The notes under the pieces were generated by a model, which saw only the letters and a program-made list of their open reading frames with translations, made no database searches and was not told the origin of the DNA. 17,721 nucleotides of DNA from JAHEKD01 sp965215945 (GTDB lineage Bacteria > Pseudomonadota > Gammaproteobacteria > Arenicellales > JAHEKD01). The stretch is taken from assembly GCA_965215945.1 (NCBI GenBank), contig CBDCFC010000006.1, positions 1 to 17,721 of the forward strand. The letters are read 5' to 3'. Position numbers and translations under genes: made by a program. This document shows positions 8,186-16,144 of the stretch, in pieces; positions within the stretch are counted from its first letter, which is position 1; each line of letters opens with the position of its first letter.

Positions 8186-8485
8186 ATGGTAATGAATAGA
8201 GCTGTCATAGTTATTTTTCTTGCGGTTTTTTTAATTACCAGTTGTACTATAACCCAACATCAAAACTATCAAGATGAATTTCCACAGCCTTGCAGCAGCC
8301 GGTGGTTTGTTGAAGTCGAACGTGAAGTGAATCTTGTTAATGCTGAAACCGGAAGGCCACCACCAGGTTCGCCACAATGGCTGGCTGCACTCGATGAAAA
8401 GTATTCAATCTCTAAAAACACATCAACTGAAGTAGGGGATATTGAGTGGTGCCATCAAGTTCATCAACAATTTATTGGTTTGTAA
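8186..8485 (+). CDS. Small predicted lipoprotein of unknown function
   Basis: Not recognised as a known family. The 99-residue product has a hydrophobic N-terminus (residues 6-18) ending in LITSC, a plausible lipobox with Cys20 as the lipidated residue. The following residues (TITQHQ) carry no aspartate at +2, so outer-membrane sorting would be expected. The mature part is polar with two more cysteines (Cys36 in FPQPCSSRW and one in EWCHQ) that could form a disulfide, and a proline-rich turn GRPPPGSPQW. The ATG at 8186 is used; a second ATG at 8192 is possible. AAGGA lies about 14 bases upstream, a rather long spacing. The stop is one base before the next gene's ATG. A lipoprotein role is inferred only from the signal. 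Confidence 0.65.
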   Translation: MVMNRAVIVIFLAVFLITSCTITQHQNYQDEFPQPCSSRWFVEVEREVNLVNAETGRPPPGSPQWLAALDEKYSISKNTSTEVGDIEWCHQVHQQFIGL

Positions 8486-8486
8486 A

Positions 8487-8735
8487 ATGAACAAAAATGT
8501 CTATGTAGCAAAACCGGATTTGACTATCTATCACGACACATTTCTCAAATGTGAACTAATCAATAAAGAAACTGATGGTGAATGCAAAATAAAAATTATC
8601 TCTGTCCACACTGGCAGAGGCGGACTTTTAACAGACTTAACCGCTGAACATGAGGATGAAATAATTTCTGTTCCTAAGGAACACATATTTGAAACCATTG
8701 AAGCGGTTAAACAAACATTGCTTGATAGCAAATAA
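8487..8735 (+). CDS. Small cytoplasmic protein of unknown function
   Basis: The family is not recognised. The 82-residue product has no signal peptide or membrane segment and looks like a compact alternating strand/helix fold: VYVAKPDLTIYHDTF, then CELINK, CKIKIISVHTG, and a C-terminal helix ETIEAVKQTLLDSK. The segment EIISVPKEHIFETIEAVKQT resembles the end of a regulatory or binding domain but gives no firm assignment. The start is the ATG at 8487, one base after the stop of the preceding lipoprotein-like gene, so translation is probably coupled; there is no good independent ribosome site. It converges on the MttB-like gene with a 17-nt AT-rich gap. Confidence 0.65.
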   Translation: MNKNVYVAKPDLTIYHDTFLKCELINKETDGECKIKIISVHTGRGGLLTDLTAEHEDEIISVPKEHIFETIEAVKQTLLDSK

Positions 8736-8752
8736 TTAATTATTTTTTCAAA

Positions 8753-10267
8753 TTAATACCAGGCATCTGGAATTTCAGCTTTGCGTTTAGCGATAAACTC
8801 TTTTAATTCCTCATCTTTGGCTTCGTCCAATGGGGGCAATTCATATTTATCCAGGATTTGATTCCAGCGTTGATAAGCGCGTCTAGCAGAATCTTTGGAG
8901 CCATTTTCTTCCCATTGTTCACAGCTTTCACTGTCTGAGAGTTTGGCATCATAAAAAGCTGTTTGATAATTACCCATGGTGTGACTGCAGCCTAAAAAAT
9001 GTCCGGCCGGTTCGACTTCAGAATAAGCAGAACGGGCCATGGCATTTTCGTCCAGCGCCAAGCCGGATAACATGACCTGGTACGATCCCAGCCGGTCAGC
9101 ATCCAGAACCAGTTTTTCATAGCCGGTAACCAACCCGCCTTCCAGCCAGCCAGCGGCATGTAGCACAAAGTTGGCGCCACCCAGAGCCGTGGATAGCATC
9201 GAATCGGCACTTTCTGCCGCGGCCTGGGCATCAGGTAACTTTGAAGCAGTCAAAGATCCGCCGCAACGAAGTGGTACGCCTAAGCGTCGTGCCAGTTGGC
9301 CAATGACTAAATTCGACATTACAGGTTCCGGCATGCCAAAGGTTGGGGCGCCGCTTTTCAAACTCATCGACGATAAAAAATTACCTAAAATAAATGGCGC
9401 GCCAGGACGCACCAACTGAGTAAATGCCCCAACCATCATCGCTTCGGCTAATGCTTGTGCAATGGATGCCGCAGTTGTAACTGGACCCATCGCACCGCTC
9501 AATATAAAAGGCGCAACGATCAAACCTTGATTAGCACCACAATAAACCTGGGCGGCTTCAGTGACAACACGATCAATTAATAATGGCGAATTAGTATTAA
9601 CGTTCCCCATGATGACGCAGTTATTTTCCATCACATCTTCGCCAAACAAAACACGTGCCATATCGACAGAATCCTGGGCACGAGATTTCTCCGTGATGGC
9701 GCCTAGAAAAGGTTTGTCGTTATAACGCATGTGGTTGTAGACCATATCAAAATGGCGCTTGGAAACCGGCACATCACAGGGCTCGCAAATTACAAGTCCG
9801 GTATGATGCAAGCTGGGCAAAGAGTAGGCGATCTTGACCAGGTTTTGGTGATCTTGAATCGTTCCGTAACGACGGCCACCTTCCAAATCTCGAACAAAGG
9901 GAGGGCCATAAACGGGGGCAAATACTTGCGATTTGCCGCCGATCTCGATACTTTTGTCAGGGTTGCGAGCGAGTTGAGTAAATTTTGGTGGGATAGTCTT
10001 ACACAGCTCTCTGGCCATGCCTTTTTCAAGTTTTACCCGTGTGCCTTTAACGTCAGCTCCGCCTGCCTTCCAGATTTCAAGTGCTTTTGGATCATCGCGA
10101 AACTCCATGCCGATTTCTTGCGTTAACCAGTCGGCTTGTTGTTCCAGTTTGACCAACCCTTCTTCATCCAAGAATTCGTAAAAGGGGATTTGGCGCCGTA
10201 TGTAGGCAGGCGCTTTAGCGACGTTTAGCTGCCTGGACTCTCTTCGTGAGCGTGCTGTACGACTCAT
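8753..10267 (-). CDS. MttB-family corrinoid methyltransferase homologue (non-pyrrolysine)
   Basis: Member of the trimethylamine methyltransferase superfamily (COG5598), 504 residues. Known members transfer a methyl group from a methylated amine to a corrinoid protein: MttB of methanogens uses trimethylamine, and the non-pyrrolysine homologue MtgB uses glycine betaine. Visible blocks include RRQIPFYEFLDEEGL near residues 24-38, PVYGPPFVRD, VYNHMRYNDKPFLGAITEKS, GNVNTNSPL, VAPFILSGAMGPVT, and the C-terminal LPDAQAAAESADSMLSTAL and GGANFVLHAAGWLEGG. There is no in-frame TAG, so it is not a pyrrolysine enzyme, and its substrate cannot be inferred from MttB. The start is the ATG at 10265-10267, with AAGG seven bases upstream. 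No corrinoid protein or activating gene is in the window. It diverges from the PhnD-like/kinase-lyase pair across a 171-bp region holding a palindrome, which suggests joint control. Family firm, substrate unknown. Confidence 0.88.
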   Translation of the reverse strand: MSRTARSRRESRQLNVAKAPAYIRRQIPFYEFLDEEGLVKLEQQADWLTQEIGMEFRDDPKALEIWKAGGADVKGTRVKLEKGMARELCKTIPPKFTQLARNPDKSIEIGGKSQVFAPVYGPPFVRDLEGGRRYGTIQDHQNLVKIAYSLPSLHHTGLVICEPCDVPVSKRHFDMVYNHMRYNDKPFLGAITEKSRAQDSVDMARVLFGEDVMENNCVIMGNVNTNSPLLIDRVVTEAAQVYCGANQGLIVAPFILSGAMGPVTTAASIAQALAEAMMVGAFTQLVRPGAPFILGNFLSSMSLKSGAPTFGMPEPVMSNLVIGQLARRLGVPLRCGGSLTASKLPDAQAAAESADSMLSTALGGANFVLHAAGWLEGGLVTGYEKLVLDADRLGSYQVMLSGLALDENAMARSAYSEVEPAGHFLGCSHTMGNYQTAFYDAKLSDSESCEQWEENGSKDSARRAYQRWNQILDKYELPPLDEAKDEELKEFIAKRKAEIPDAWY

Positions 10268-10320
10268 AGGTTTGCCTTGCTAACTCTGTGTGATTAGATT
10301 ACTGGATAATAAACTAGATT

Positions 10321-10340
10321 TAGTTGGTTGTATCCAACTA
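10321..10340. promoter_or_regulatory. Inverted repeat between divergent MttB-like and PhnD-like genes
   Basis: Perfect 7-bp arms TAGTTGG (10321-10327) and CCAACTA (10334-10340) are separated by six bases. The site is 53 bp upstream of the MttB-like start and 98 bp upstream of the PhnD-like start. On the minus strand its TTGGAT could serve as a weak -35 with TTTATT 18 bp downstream. A second, smaller palindrome (GCTAG A CTAGC) is at 10382-10392. A regulator site shared by both divergent units is an inference. Confidence 0.4.
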
Positions 10341-10438
10341 TAAATCAACAGCTCAAAATATTTTGTTACTTATAAGAACCAGCTAGACTAGCCAACAAAA
10401 GCGAAGTTTTTTAGCATTAATTCTGTTATTTTTGCGAA

Positions 10439-11227
10439 ATGATTGTTTCCTATCCAATGTATGACTTGCCCGAGATGCAGCAAAGTTTGCAAGCTTGGTG
10501 GCTGGCAATCCAAAGCCGGTTAACAGAGCAGGGCATTGATGCGCCTGAAATAATTTCTAAGCCGAAAGATGATCTGTTTCAACATTGGTTGAGAGAAGAT
10601 TTATTGTTGAGCCAAACTTGTGGCTTTCCACTGGTTTCACATTTGCAATCACAAGTTAAACTGATTGGCACACCCGTGTTTTCAGCACAAAGTTGTAAAG
10701 GCCCCAACTATTGTAGTTTCTACATTGTACAAGCGGATGATCCTCGTGATTCAGTTCGGGAATTTCTAGGGGCGCGTTTTACTTACAACGGCCCCGATTC
10801 TCAATCTGGCTTCAACGCCGTGCGTGTTAACCTGCTGGAGAATGATATTGCCATACCTTTCTTTGGAAAAAACATTCTATCGGGCGGTCATCGCAACAGT
10901 ATTGTTAATGTTGGCAAAGGTGTTGCAGATATATGTGCTGTGGATTGTGTAACTCATTCATTGCTAGAAAAACACCAACCTCAGGTACTGGAAAATACTC
11001 GAATTTTGGGTGCGACCAGGCTAACCCCCGGGTTGCCATTAATCACTTCTGTTCATACTGAGGATCATACTGTTGACGCTTTATTCCAGGCAATCAAGCA
11101 GATTTGCGTGGATGAATCCATGATCAGTGTCAATGATGATTTGCTGTTAAAGGATATTCAAAGGGTGGAACTCGAATCATACTACCAGGCAATTCCTAAA
11201 CCCGAAACTCCGTTGGAAAAGTTGTAA
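10439..11227 (+). CDS. PhnD-like phosphate/phosphonate-type binding protein, no signal peptide
   Basis: Resembles the PhnD/phosphite/phosphonate substrate-binding proteins of ABC transporters, 262 residues. Features expected of that fold are FYIVQADDPRDSVREFLGAR (about 98-117), the ligand-loop motif DSQSGFNAVR at 120-129, GGHRNSIVNVGKGVADICAVD around 149-169 (His151 and Asp169 at usual ligand positions), and LTPGLPLITS. The N-terminus MIVSYPMYDLPEMQQSLQAW has no signal peptide or lipobox and resembles cytosolic-looking PhnD homologues. No permease or ATPase gene lies nearby. A role as a cytoplasmic sensor, chaperone or enzyme for a phosphorylated or charged small molecule is possible but unproven. 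The ATG at 10439 lacks a clear Shine-Dalgarno. Its stop is 2 nt before the fusion gene, so the two are almost certainly cotranscribed and coupled. Confidence 0.8.
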   Translation: MIVSYPMYDLPEMQQSLQAWWLAIQSRLTEQGIDAPEIISKPKDDLFQHWLREDLLLSQTCGFPLVSHLQSQVKLIGTPVFSAQSCKGPNYCSFYIVQADDPRDSVREFLGARFTYNGPDSQSGFNAVRVNLLENDIAIPFFGKNILSGGHRNSIVNVGKGVADICAVDCVTHSLLEKHQPQVLENTRILGATRLTPGLPLITSVHTEDHTVDALFQAIKQICVDESMISVNDDLLLKDIQRVELESYYQAIPKPETPLEKL

Positions 11228-11229
11228 GC

Positions 11230-14200
11230 ATGAGTGACGACTGTTCAAATTCTGTTTTTGCCACTGATCTGCCAACTTTAAATGATGATCAACTCAATCA
11301 GGTTCTTGGTGATTGCTATGGAATAAGTGGGGAGTTAGCTCGGTTGGTGAGCGAGCGGGATCAGAATGTAAAAGTCACCAGCGATAAAGGTGTTTTCGTT
11401 CTGAAAATTTCAAACATCGCAGAAAATCCAGATATTCTGGATTTACAGAACAGTGCTTTGCTACATCTTAATAATACTGGCATGCATAGGCTTGTGCCCG
11501 AAGTGATTAATGGTATAGACGGCCATCCAATTCAAAAAGTACAAAGCGAACAGGGCCAGCATTGCGTGCGACTGGTCAGTTTTTTACAAGGCGAGTTGTA
11601 CAGTGAGGTTAAAAAATCACCTGATCTGTTGTTCAGTTTGGGGGAGTATTTAGGCAGACTGTCCAAATCCCTCTCCAGTTTTGGTCATCCAACAGCACAT
11701 CGCAGTGATTTTCTCTGGAATCTGGATAATGCACATAACTGCAAGGCTTATCTAGATCACATAGACAATCAGGATAACAGGCAGTTACTCGCTGAGTTAT
11801 TTGAGCGCTATGAGCGACATGTGTTACCTAAACTGAAATCTTTGCGTTGTGCGGTTGTCCATCAAGACGCTAATGACAATAACATCATCATTGACTCAAA
11901 GCGTCAGCAAGTCACAGGTTTGATTGATTATGGTGATCTGTGTTTTGGCAGGCAGATTAATGAACTTGCAGTGGCCATGGCGTATGCTCTGCAGGGTGAG
12001 GACGATCTATACGGCGCCAGTCAACAAATCATAAAGGGATATGTAAAAGAATTTCCTTTGTTGGAAGACGAGTTGGATGTTTTGTTTGATTTAATCCGTA
12101 TGCGCCTGGTGATGAGTGTTTGCATCTCATCATTCAGGACCAAGGATTACCAGGAGAATGACTACTTACTTGTCTCCCAAAGGCCCGCTTTCGATTTGCT
12201 CTGGCGAATGCAAGAAGTCAATCCGGCGTTTATGACAGCCGTGTTTCGAAAAGCAGCGACTTATTCAGCCACAAAGAATCACCAGCAAATTGTTGATTGG
12301 CTGTCATCAGCAGATAACCAACCTGTCAATATGTTTGATGTTGATCTGAAAAGCTCTCCACGACGAGTTTTGCCTTTAAATAACATTATCGAAAACGCAC
12401 GTGTTGAGCACTATCAAGATTTACTGACGAATGATGACAAAGCTAATTCAATTGCTTATTTAATCGGTAGATACGCCGAGGACCGCAACGTTTACACTGC
12501 TGATCAATTTGCCAGTGTTGTCACACCTGAACACCGCACCATGCACCTGGGCCTGGATATATTTGTTGATGCGGGTGCAGCGCTTTATGCACCACTGCCA
12601 GGCAGGGTTTATGCATTGGATGATAATGCGATTCCACAAGGCTTTGGTCCGACTATTATGCTGGAACATGATACAGGTGATAATGATGTTAAGTTTTACA
12701 CGCTTTATGGCCATTTATCCCACAGTGCCTTTGATCTTTTAGAACAGGGCCAAGAAGTCGAGGCAGGGCAGTTGATCGGCCATATCGGCGAATATCAAGT
12801 CAACGGTAATTGGGTGCCGCACCTGCATTTCCAGATCATGACTGACATGTTAGGTCTAAAAGCAGGTTATAACGGTGTTGGTGAAAAATCACTCTGGCCG
12901 GTCTGGTCAGAAATTTGTCCTGATCCGAATTTGATTACCCAACTTGCGCCTGAATCATTCGAACTATTAGATGACTCTGATTTACTTGAACGTCGACAAT
13001 TGTTGTTAGGGCCGTCTTTAAGTATTTCCTATCGCAATAAACTGAATATTGTTCGAGGCCAAGGTGCTTATTTGTATGATCACACTGGTCGGCAATATCT
13101 GGACTGCGTGAATAATATTTGCCACGTTGGCCATTGTCATCCGCATGTGGTCGAATCGCTGCAACGACAGGCTAAGGTATTAAATACTAATACGCGATAT
13201 TTACACAAAACTATATTGGATTATGCAGAACGCTTAACTGCCACCTTGCCCGATCCGTTATCCGTGGTTTATTTTGTCAACTCGGGCACGGAAGCAAATG
13301 AATTGGCACTGCGTATCGCCAGAACCGTAACAGGTATCAAAAATACCATAGTGCTGGATTGGGCCTACCACGGCAATTCGTACGCTACCGTTGAAATCAG
13401 CCCCTATAAATTCAAACGCAAAGGTGGCTTTGAAAAACCGGATTTTGTCGAAATTGCTGAGTTTCCTGATCCTTACTGCGGTCAACACAAGGGCATGAGT
13501 GAACAATCAGGACTAGCTTACGCACAATCCGTTGCCGAATGTGTCAATAATATTAAACAACAAACCGGGCATGGTCCGGCCGCGTTCATCGCTGAGTCAA
13601 TTTCCGGCGTAGGCGGGCAGGTGGTTTATCCGGACGGCTATTTGAAAGCGGCTTATGAGGCAGTCAGAGCAGAAGGAGGACTTTGTATATCCGATGAAGT
13701 GCAATGTGGTTTCGGGCGAGTCGGTTCCCACTTCTGGGCTTTCGAGTTGCAAGATGTAATTCCGGATGTCGTTGTGCTGGGTAAACCTATGGGTAATGGG
13801 CATCCACTGGCTGCAGTTGTGACAACCCGGGAATTGGCTAAAAGATTTGCTAACGGTATGGAATATTTCAATTCATTTGGTGGCAACCCAGTTTCTACAG
13901 CAGTCGGCATGGCGGTCATGGATGTCATCGAAAACGAGAACCTGATGCAAAATGCTCTTAAAACAGGCAGTTACTTATTGAATGAATTCAATAAACTAAT
14001 GAAACAATCTAAAGTAATAGGTGACGTTAGAGGCAAAGGCTTTTTCTTAGGATTAGAGTTAGTCAAAGATAGGGAAACACTAAAACCGGCGACAGAACTT
14101 GCCAGCGATATCGTTAATGATCTTCGCGAAAACGGGGTTTTATTTTCGACTGACGGACCGTATGGAAATGTCCTTAAATTCAAGCCACCGATGGTGCTAT

Positions 14201-14271
14201 CAAAAGACGACGCTGATTACTTAATCACTGAACTGCAGAATTCTTTATCTAGATGCCATTATCCTTGTTGA
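11230..14271 (+). CDS. Three-domain fusion: APH-like kinase, M23 domain, class III PLP phospho-lyase/aminotransferase
   Basis: A 1013-residue protein with three domains. Residues about 1-330 are an aminoglycoside-phosphotransferase-like kinase with the catalytic motif HQDANDNN (His211, Asp213, Asn218) and the metal-binding DYGD (233-236), similar to hydroxylysine kinase. Residues about 415-560 are an M23/LytM domain with HLGLD (His439, Asp443), LYGHL, and HLHFQ (His531, His533), so all expected zinc ligands are kept. Residues about 585-1013 are a fold-type I class III PLP enzyme with NSGTEANELALR, AYHGNS, ISDEVQCGFGR and LGKPMGNGHP, where Lys852 binds PLP. GKPMGNGHP is typical of the AGXT2L/ETNPPL phospho-lyases, which remove phosphate and ammonia from phosphoethanolamine or 5-phosphohydroxylysine. 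The likely logic is phosphorylation of a hydroxyl and then elimination on the same chain; the substrate is unknown. There is no signal peptide, so the M23 domain would be cytosolic. A weak GGAAAAG precedes the ATG, which is coupled to the upstream gene. Confidence 0.92.
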   Translation: MSDDCSNSVFATDLPTLNDDQLNQVLGDCYGISGELARLVSERDQNVKVTSDKGVFVLKISNIAENPDILDLQNSALLHLNNTGMHRLVPEVINGIDGHPIQKVQSEQGQHCVRLVSFLQGELYSEVKKSPDLLFSLGEYLGRLSKSLSSFGHPTAHRSDFLWNLDNAHNCKAYLDHIDNQDNRQLLAELFERYERHVLPKLKSLRCAVVHQDANDNNIIIDSKRQQVTGLIDYGDLCFGRQINELAVAMAYALQGEDDLYGASQQIIKGYVKEFPLLEDELDVLFDLIRMRLVMSVCISSFRTKDYQENDYLLVSQRPAFDLLWRMQEVNPAFMTAVFRKAATYSATKNHQQIVDWLSSADNQPVNMFDVDLKSSPRRVLPLNNIIENARVEHYQDLLTNDDKANSIAYLIGRYAEDRNVYTADQFASVVTPEHRTMHLGLDIFVDAGAALYAPLPGRVYALDDNAIPQGFGPTIMLEHDTGDNDVKFYTLYGHLSHSAFDLLEQGQEVEAGQLIGHIGEYQVNGNWVPHLHFQIMTDMLGLKAGYNGVGEKSLWPVWSEICPDPNLITQLAPESFELLDDSDLLERRQLLLGPSLSISYRNKLNIVRGQGAYLYDHTGRQYLDCVNNICHVGHCHPHVVESLQRQAKVLNTNTRYLHKTILDYAERLTATLPDPLSVVYFVNSGTEANELALRIARTVTGIKNTIVLDWAYHGNSYATVEISPYKFKRKGGFEKPDFVEIAEFPDPYCGQHKGMSEQSGLAYAQSVAECVNNIKQQTGHGPAAFIAESISGVGGQVVYPDGYLKAAYEAVRAEGGLCISDEVQCGFGRVGSHFWAFELQDVIPDVVVLGKPMGNGHPLAAVVTTRELAKRFANGMEYFNSFGGNPVSTAVGMAVMDVIENENLMQNALKTGSYLLNEFNKLMKQSKVIGDVRGKGFFLGLELVKDRETLKPATELASDIVNDLRENGVLFSTDGPYGNVLKFKPPMVLSKDDADYLITELQNSLSRCHYPC

Positions 14272-14320
14272 GTTAAATGATAAGATAGTCATTTCAAGAT
14301 CAGTTTCTAGGTATATCAAT

Positions 14321-14746
14321 ATGAATGATGTGATTAAAGAATATTCAAATGACGATATAACGGTTGTCTGGCAACCAGGAAAATGCAGTCATTCTACCGT
14401 GTGTGCGAAAACTTTAGATGATGTCTTTAATCCGAATGCGCGACCCTGGGTCAACATGCAAGGAAGCGATAGTGAATCTATTATTTCGACGGTCAGGCAG
14501 TGCCCTTCTGGTGCATTGAGCATCAAAGGCGATGAAATAACCACTCCGGCGGCCACCAAGGTAATGGAAAATGTAACAATCAAAGTATTGGAAAATGGAC
14601 CATTACTGGTCAAAGGTGATGTGAGCTTGTCGATGACTGATAAAGCAGAGCAGCAAGCCATAAACCCGGCGCTTTGCCGTTGCGGCGCATCAGAGAACAA
14701 ACCGTTTTGCGATGGCAGTCATGCTCGAATCGGGTTTAAAGGATAG
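14321..14746 (+). CDS. Fer4_19 (YjdI-like) plus CDGSH iron-sulfur protein
   Basis: Small cytoplasmic iron-sulfur protein of 141 residues with two domains. The N-terminal half (about 10-70) looks like a YjdI/Fer4_19 domain with Cys22 and Cys28 in KCSHSTVC and Cys61 in VRQCPSGAL. The C-terminal half (about 85-141) is a CDGSH zinc-finger-type domain with CRCGASENKPFCDGSH; Cys119, Cys121, Cys130 and His134 are the expected 3Cys-1His ligands of a 2Fe-2S cluster. Such proteins are thought to act in electron transfer or cluster handling. The start is the ATG at 14321; only a weak AGG lies upstream. It is 49 nt after the fusion gene on the same strand, so it may be cotranscribed, but the hairpin at 14275-14294 in between is too weak to decide. 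Confidence 0.9.
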   Translation: MNDVIKEYSNDDITVVWQPGKCSHSTVCAKTLDDVFNPNARPWVNMQGSDSESIISTVRQCPSGALSIKGDEITTPAATKVMENVTIKVLENGPLLVKGDVSLSMTDKAEQQAINPALCRCGASENKPFCDGSHARIGFKG

Positions 14747-14948
14747 CGTAGTGTTTAATGCAATACTCGTTGTAAGGTCGTTGCGACCGGTGCGTCTTGT
14801 TTCATATATACTGAATTTTTAATTCATCTCTAGCAACTTTTCTTAAGTTATGACAATTTAGATGAGTGTCACCAATAAGGGGACAGGACTGGTAATCGGA
14901 GATATCGGGTTGATTTAGTTAAAACCGAGCTGGGTCGTAACAATACTG

Positions 14949-15911
14949 TTAATTAAACGTCAGACTGACACTTTCAGGAATTGTGATGAAGATGATGCCG
15001 ACTAATAGGAATACGAAGGCGACAATTTTAGTTGGCATTTTGGCTAATTGTTGTCTGAGTATAAATACTGCTGAATCTGGGTTTCTCCTGTTTGAATTGC
15101 CGGAAAGAAATGGGAAGAGTAGTAAGCTGAAGAGCATGATAAAAAGTGGTGTAGTCGTTTCGATAGCAGCAACATAAGAAATAGACGGACTAACGTCAAT
15201 GGCACGTTGTGAAAACACAACAGCAAGAATTCCCAAAAATTGTGAGAAAATGAATAATGGTCCGAATCTCTTCGCGCTGGAAACCACACCATTGCATTCT
15301 GTCCCAAGCCACAACAATAAGGCGGCGATAACCTGGCCGACCATGAAGTAGGTCAATCCAGTGTGAAAGGAGACGTGTTGATAAATCTCGTCCTGAATAA
15401 CAAACGAAATAGACAACAGTAGTATTGCTCCACCCAGTGGTAATAATGTCAGGGTAAATGATTTACGATTGATGCTGGCAATAGTCAGGATAATCACTCC
15501 GATCAAAGCAATGGTAATGCCAAGGTATTGGTTAAGAATTAATTTTTCATTCAAAAAAATAAATGCTAGAACAGGTACTAAAAAGACACTAAAGCCCAAA
15601 AACACTTCGATATTTGATGAATCATTCAGCTTGAATAATGCTTTGAAATAAAAGTAAACATGAAACAAATAAATTGCGCCGTTTAAAAGGCAAGCCAGAA
15701 CAATAAGCAAAGGAGGACGTTCAAATTGTTGGTTTTGTGCTAGCAAGAAGAATATTAAAAGGCCAGAAAATAAACCGCTCAGAATGGTGGCATGAACGGG
15801 ATTACGATATACAGACTTACCAACAAAAAATGCATCTAGCACTGCATCAAGTCCATAAAGAATTGGGACAGCAAGCGCCACCCAGATCCAGCCGTCCCAA
15901 ATCATACTCAT
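14949..15911 (-). CDS. EamA/DMT-type multispanning transporter
   Basis: Very hydrophobic protein of 320 residues that looks like a member of the drug/metabolite transporter superfamily, with about ten membrane segments in two EamA-like halves. The first half includes IWVALAVPILYGLDAVLDAF, the middle FLGFSVFLVPVLAFIFLNEK followed by YLGITIALIGVIILTI, and the second half LFIFSQFLGILAVVFSQRAI with YVAAIETTTPLFIMLFSLLL. The FLNEK...LGITIALIGV pattern is typical of the end of an EamA repeat. The second repeat carries a polar insertion (SGNSNRRNPDSAVFILRQQL) before the last helix. The start is the ATG at 15911, with AAGGG roughly ten bases upstream; an alternative ATG lies at 15905. It converges on the CDGSH gene. 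The substrate is unknown; export of a metabolite from the neighbouring pathway is only a guess. Confidence 0.85.
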   Translation of the reverse strand: MSMIWDGWIWVALAVPILYGLDAVLDAFFVGKSVYRNPVHATILSGLFSGLLIFFLLAQNQQFERPPLLIVLACLLNGAIYLFHVYFYFKALFKLNDSSNIEVFLGFSVFLVPVLAFIFLNEKLILNQYLGITIALIGVIILTIASINRKSFTLTLLPLGGAILLLSISFVIQDEIYQHVSFHTGLTYFMVGQVIAALLLWLGTECNGVVSSAKRFGPLFIFSQFLGILAVVFSQRAIDVSPSISYVAAIETTTPLFIMLFSLLLFPFLSGNSNRRNPDSAVFILRQQLAKMPTKIVAFVFLLVGIIFITIPESVSLTFN

Positions 15912-16094
15912 TTTAGTTAAACCCTTTTATATTTGTTATCGGGTCGTCCATTTTTCCATCCTTATTGTTTAGTTATTATGTTTGTCCACCCTCCAACCCG
16001 CCAACACCCCTTATAGACTTTTTTGTATCTCCATTAAATGCAAAATACTGTCAAATTTCCACGTAAATAGTTCACAATTCTGTTTGTTATATTC

Positions 16095-16111
16095 AATCAA
16101 TTGAATTGATT
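16095..16111. promoter_or_regulatory. AT-rich palindrome upstream of the tRNA promoter
   Basis: Perfect 8-bp arms AATCAATT (16095-16102) and AATTGATT (16104-16111) flank a central G, 33 bp upstream of the tRNA -35 box. It could be a regulator site or part of an AT-rich upstream element. No other gene or repeat is seen between 15912 and 16144. Confidence 0.35.
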
Positions 16112-16144
16112 AGAAATATTAGGTTATTTCCCGTGGACAAACAC

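Noticed and set aside
8753..10267. Pyrrolysine-containing MttB
   Set aside because: The frame is open for all 504 codons with no in-frame TAG, and no pyl genes are present.
14774..14790. Terminator after the CDGSH gene
   Set aside because: Only a 5-bp stem (GGTCG/CGACC, 14776-14788) with no T-run follows, which is too weak to call.
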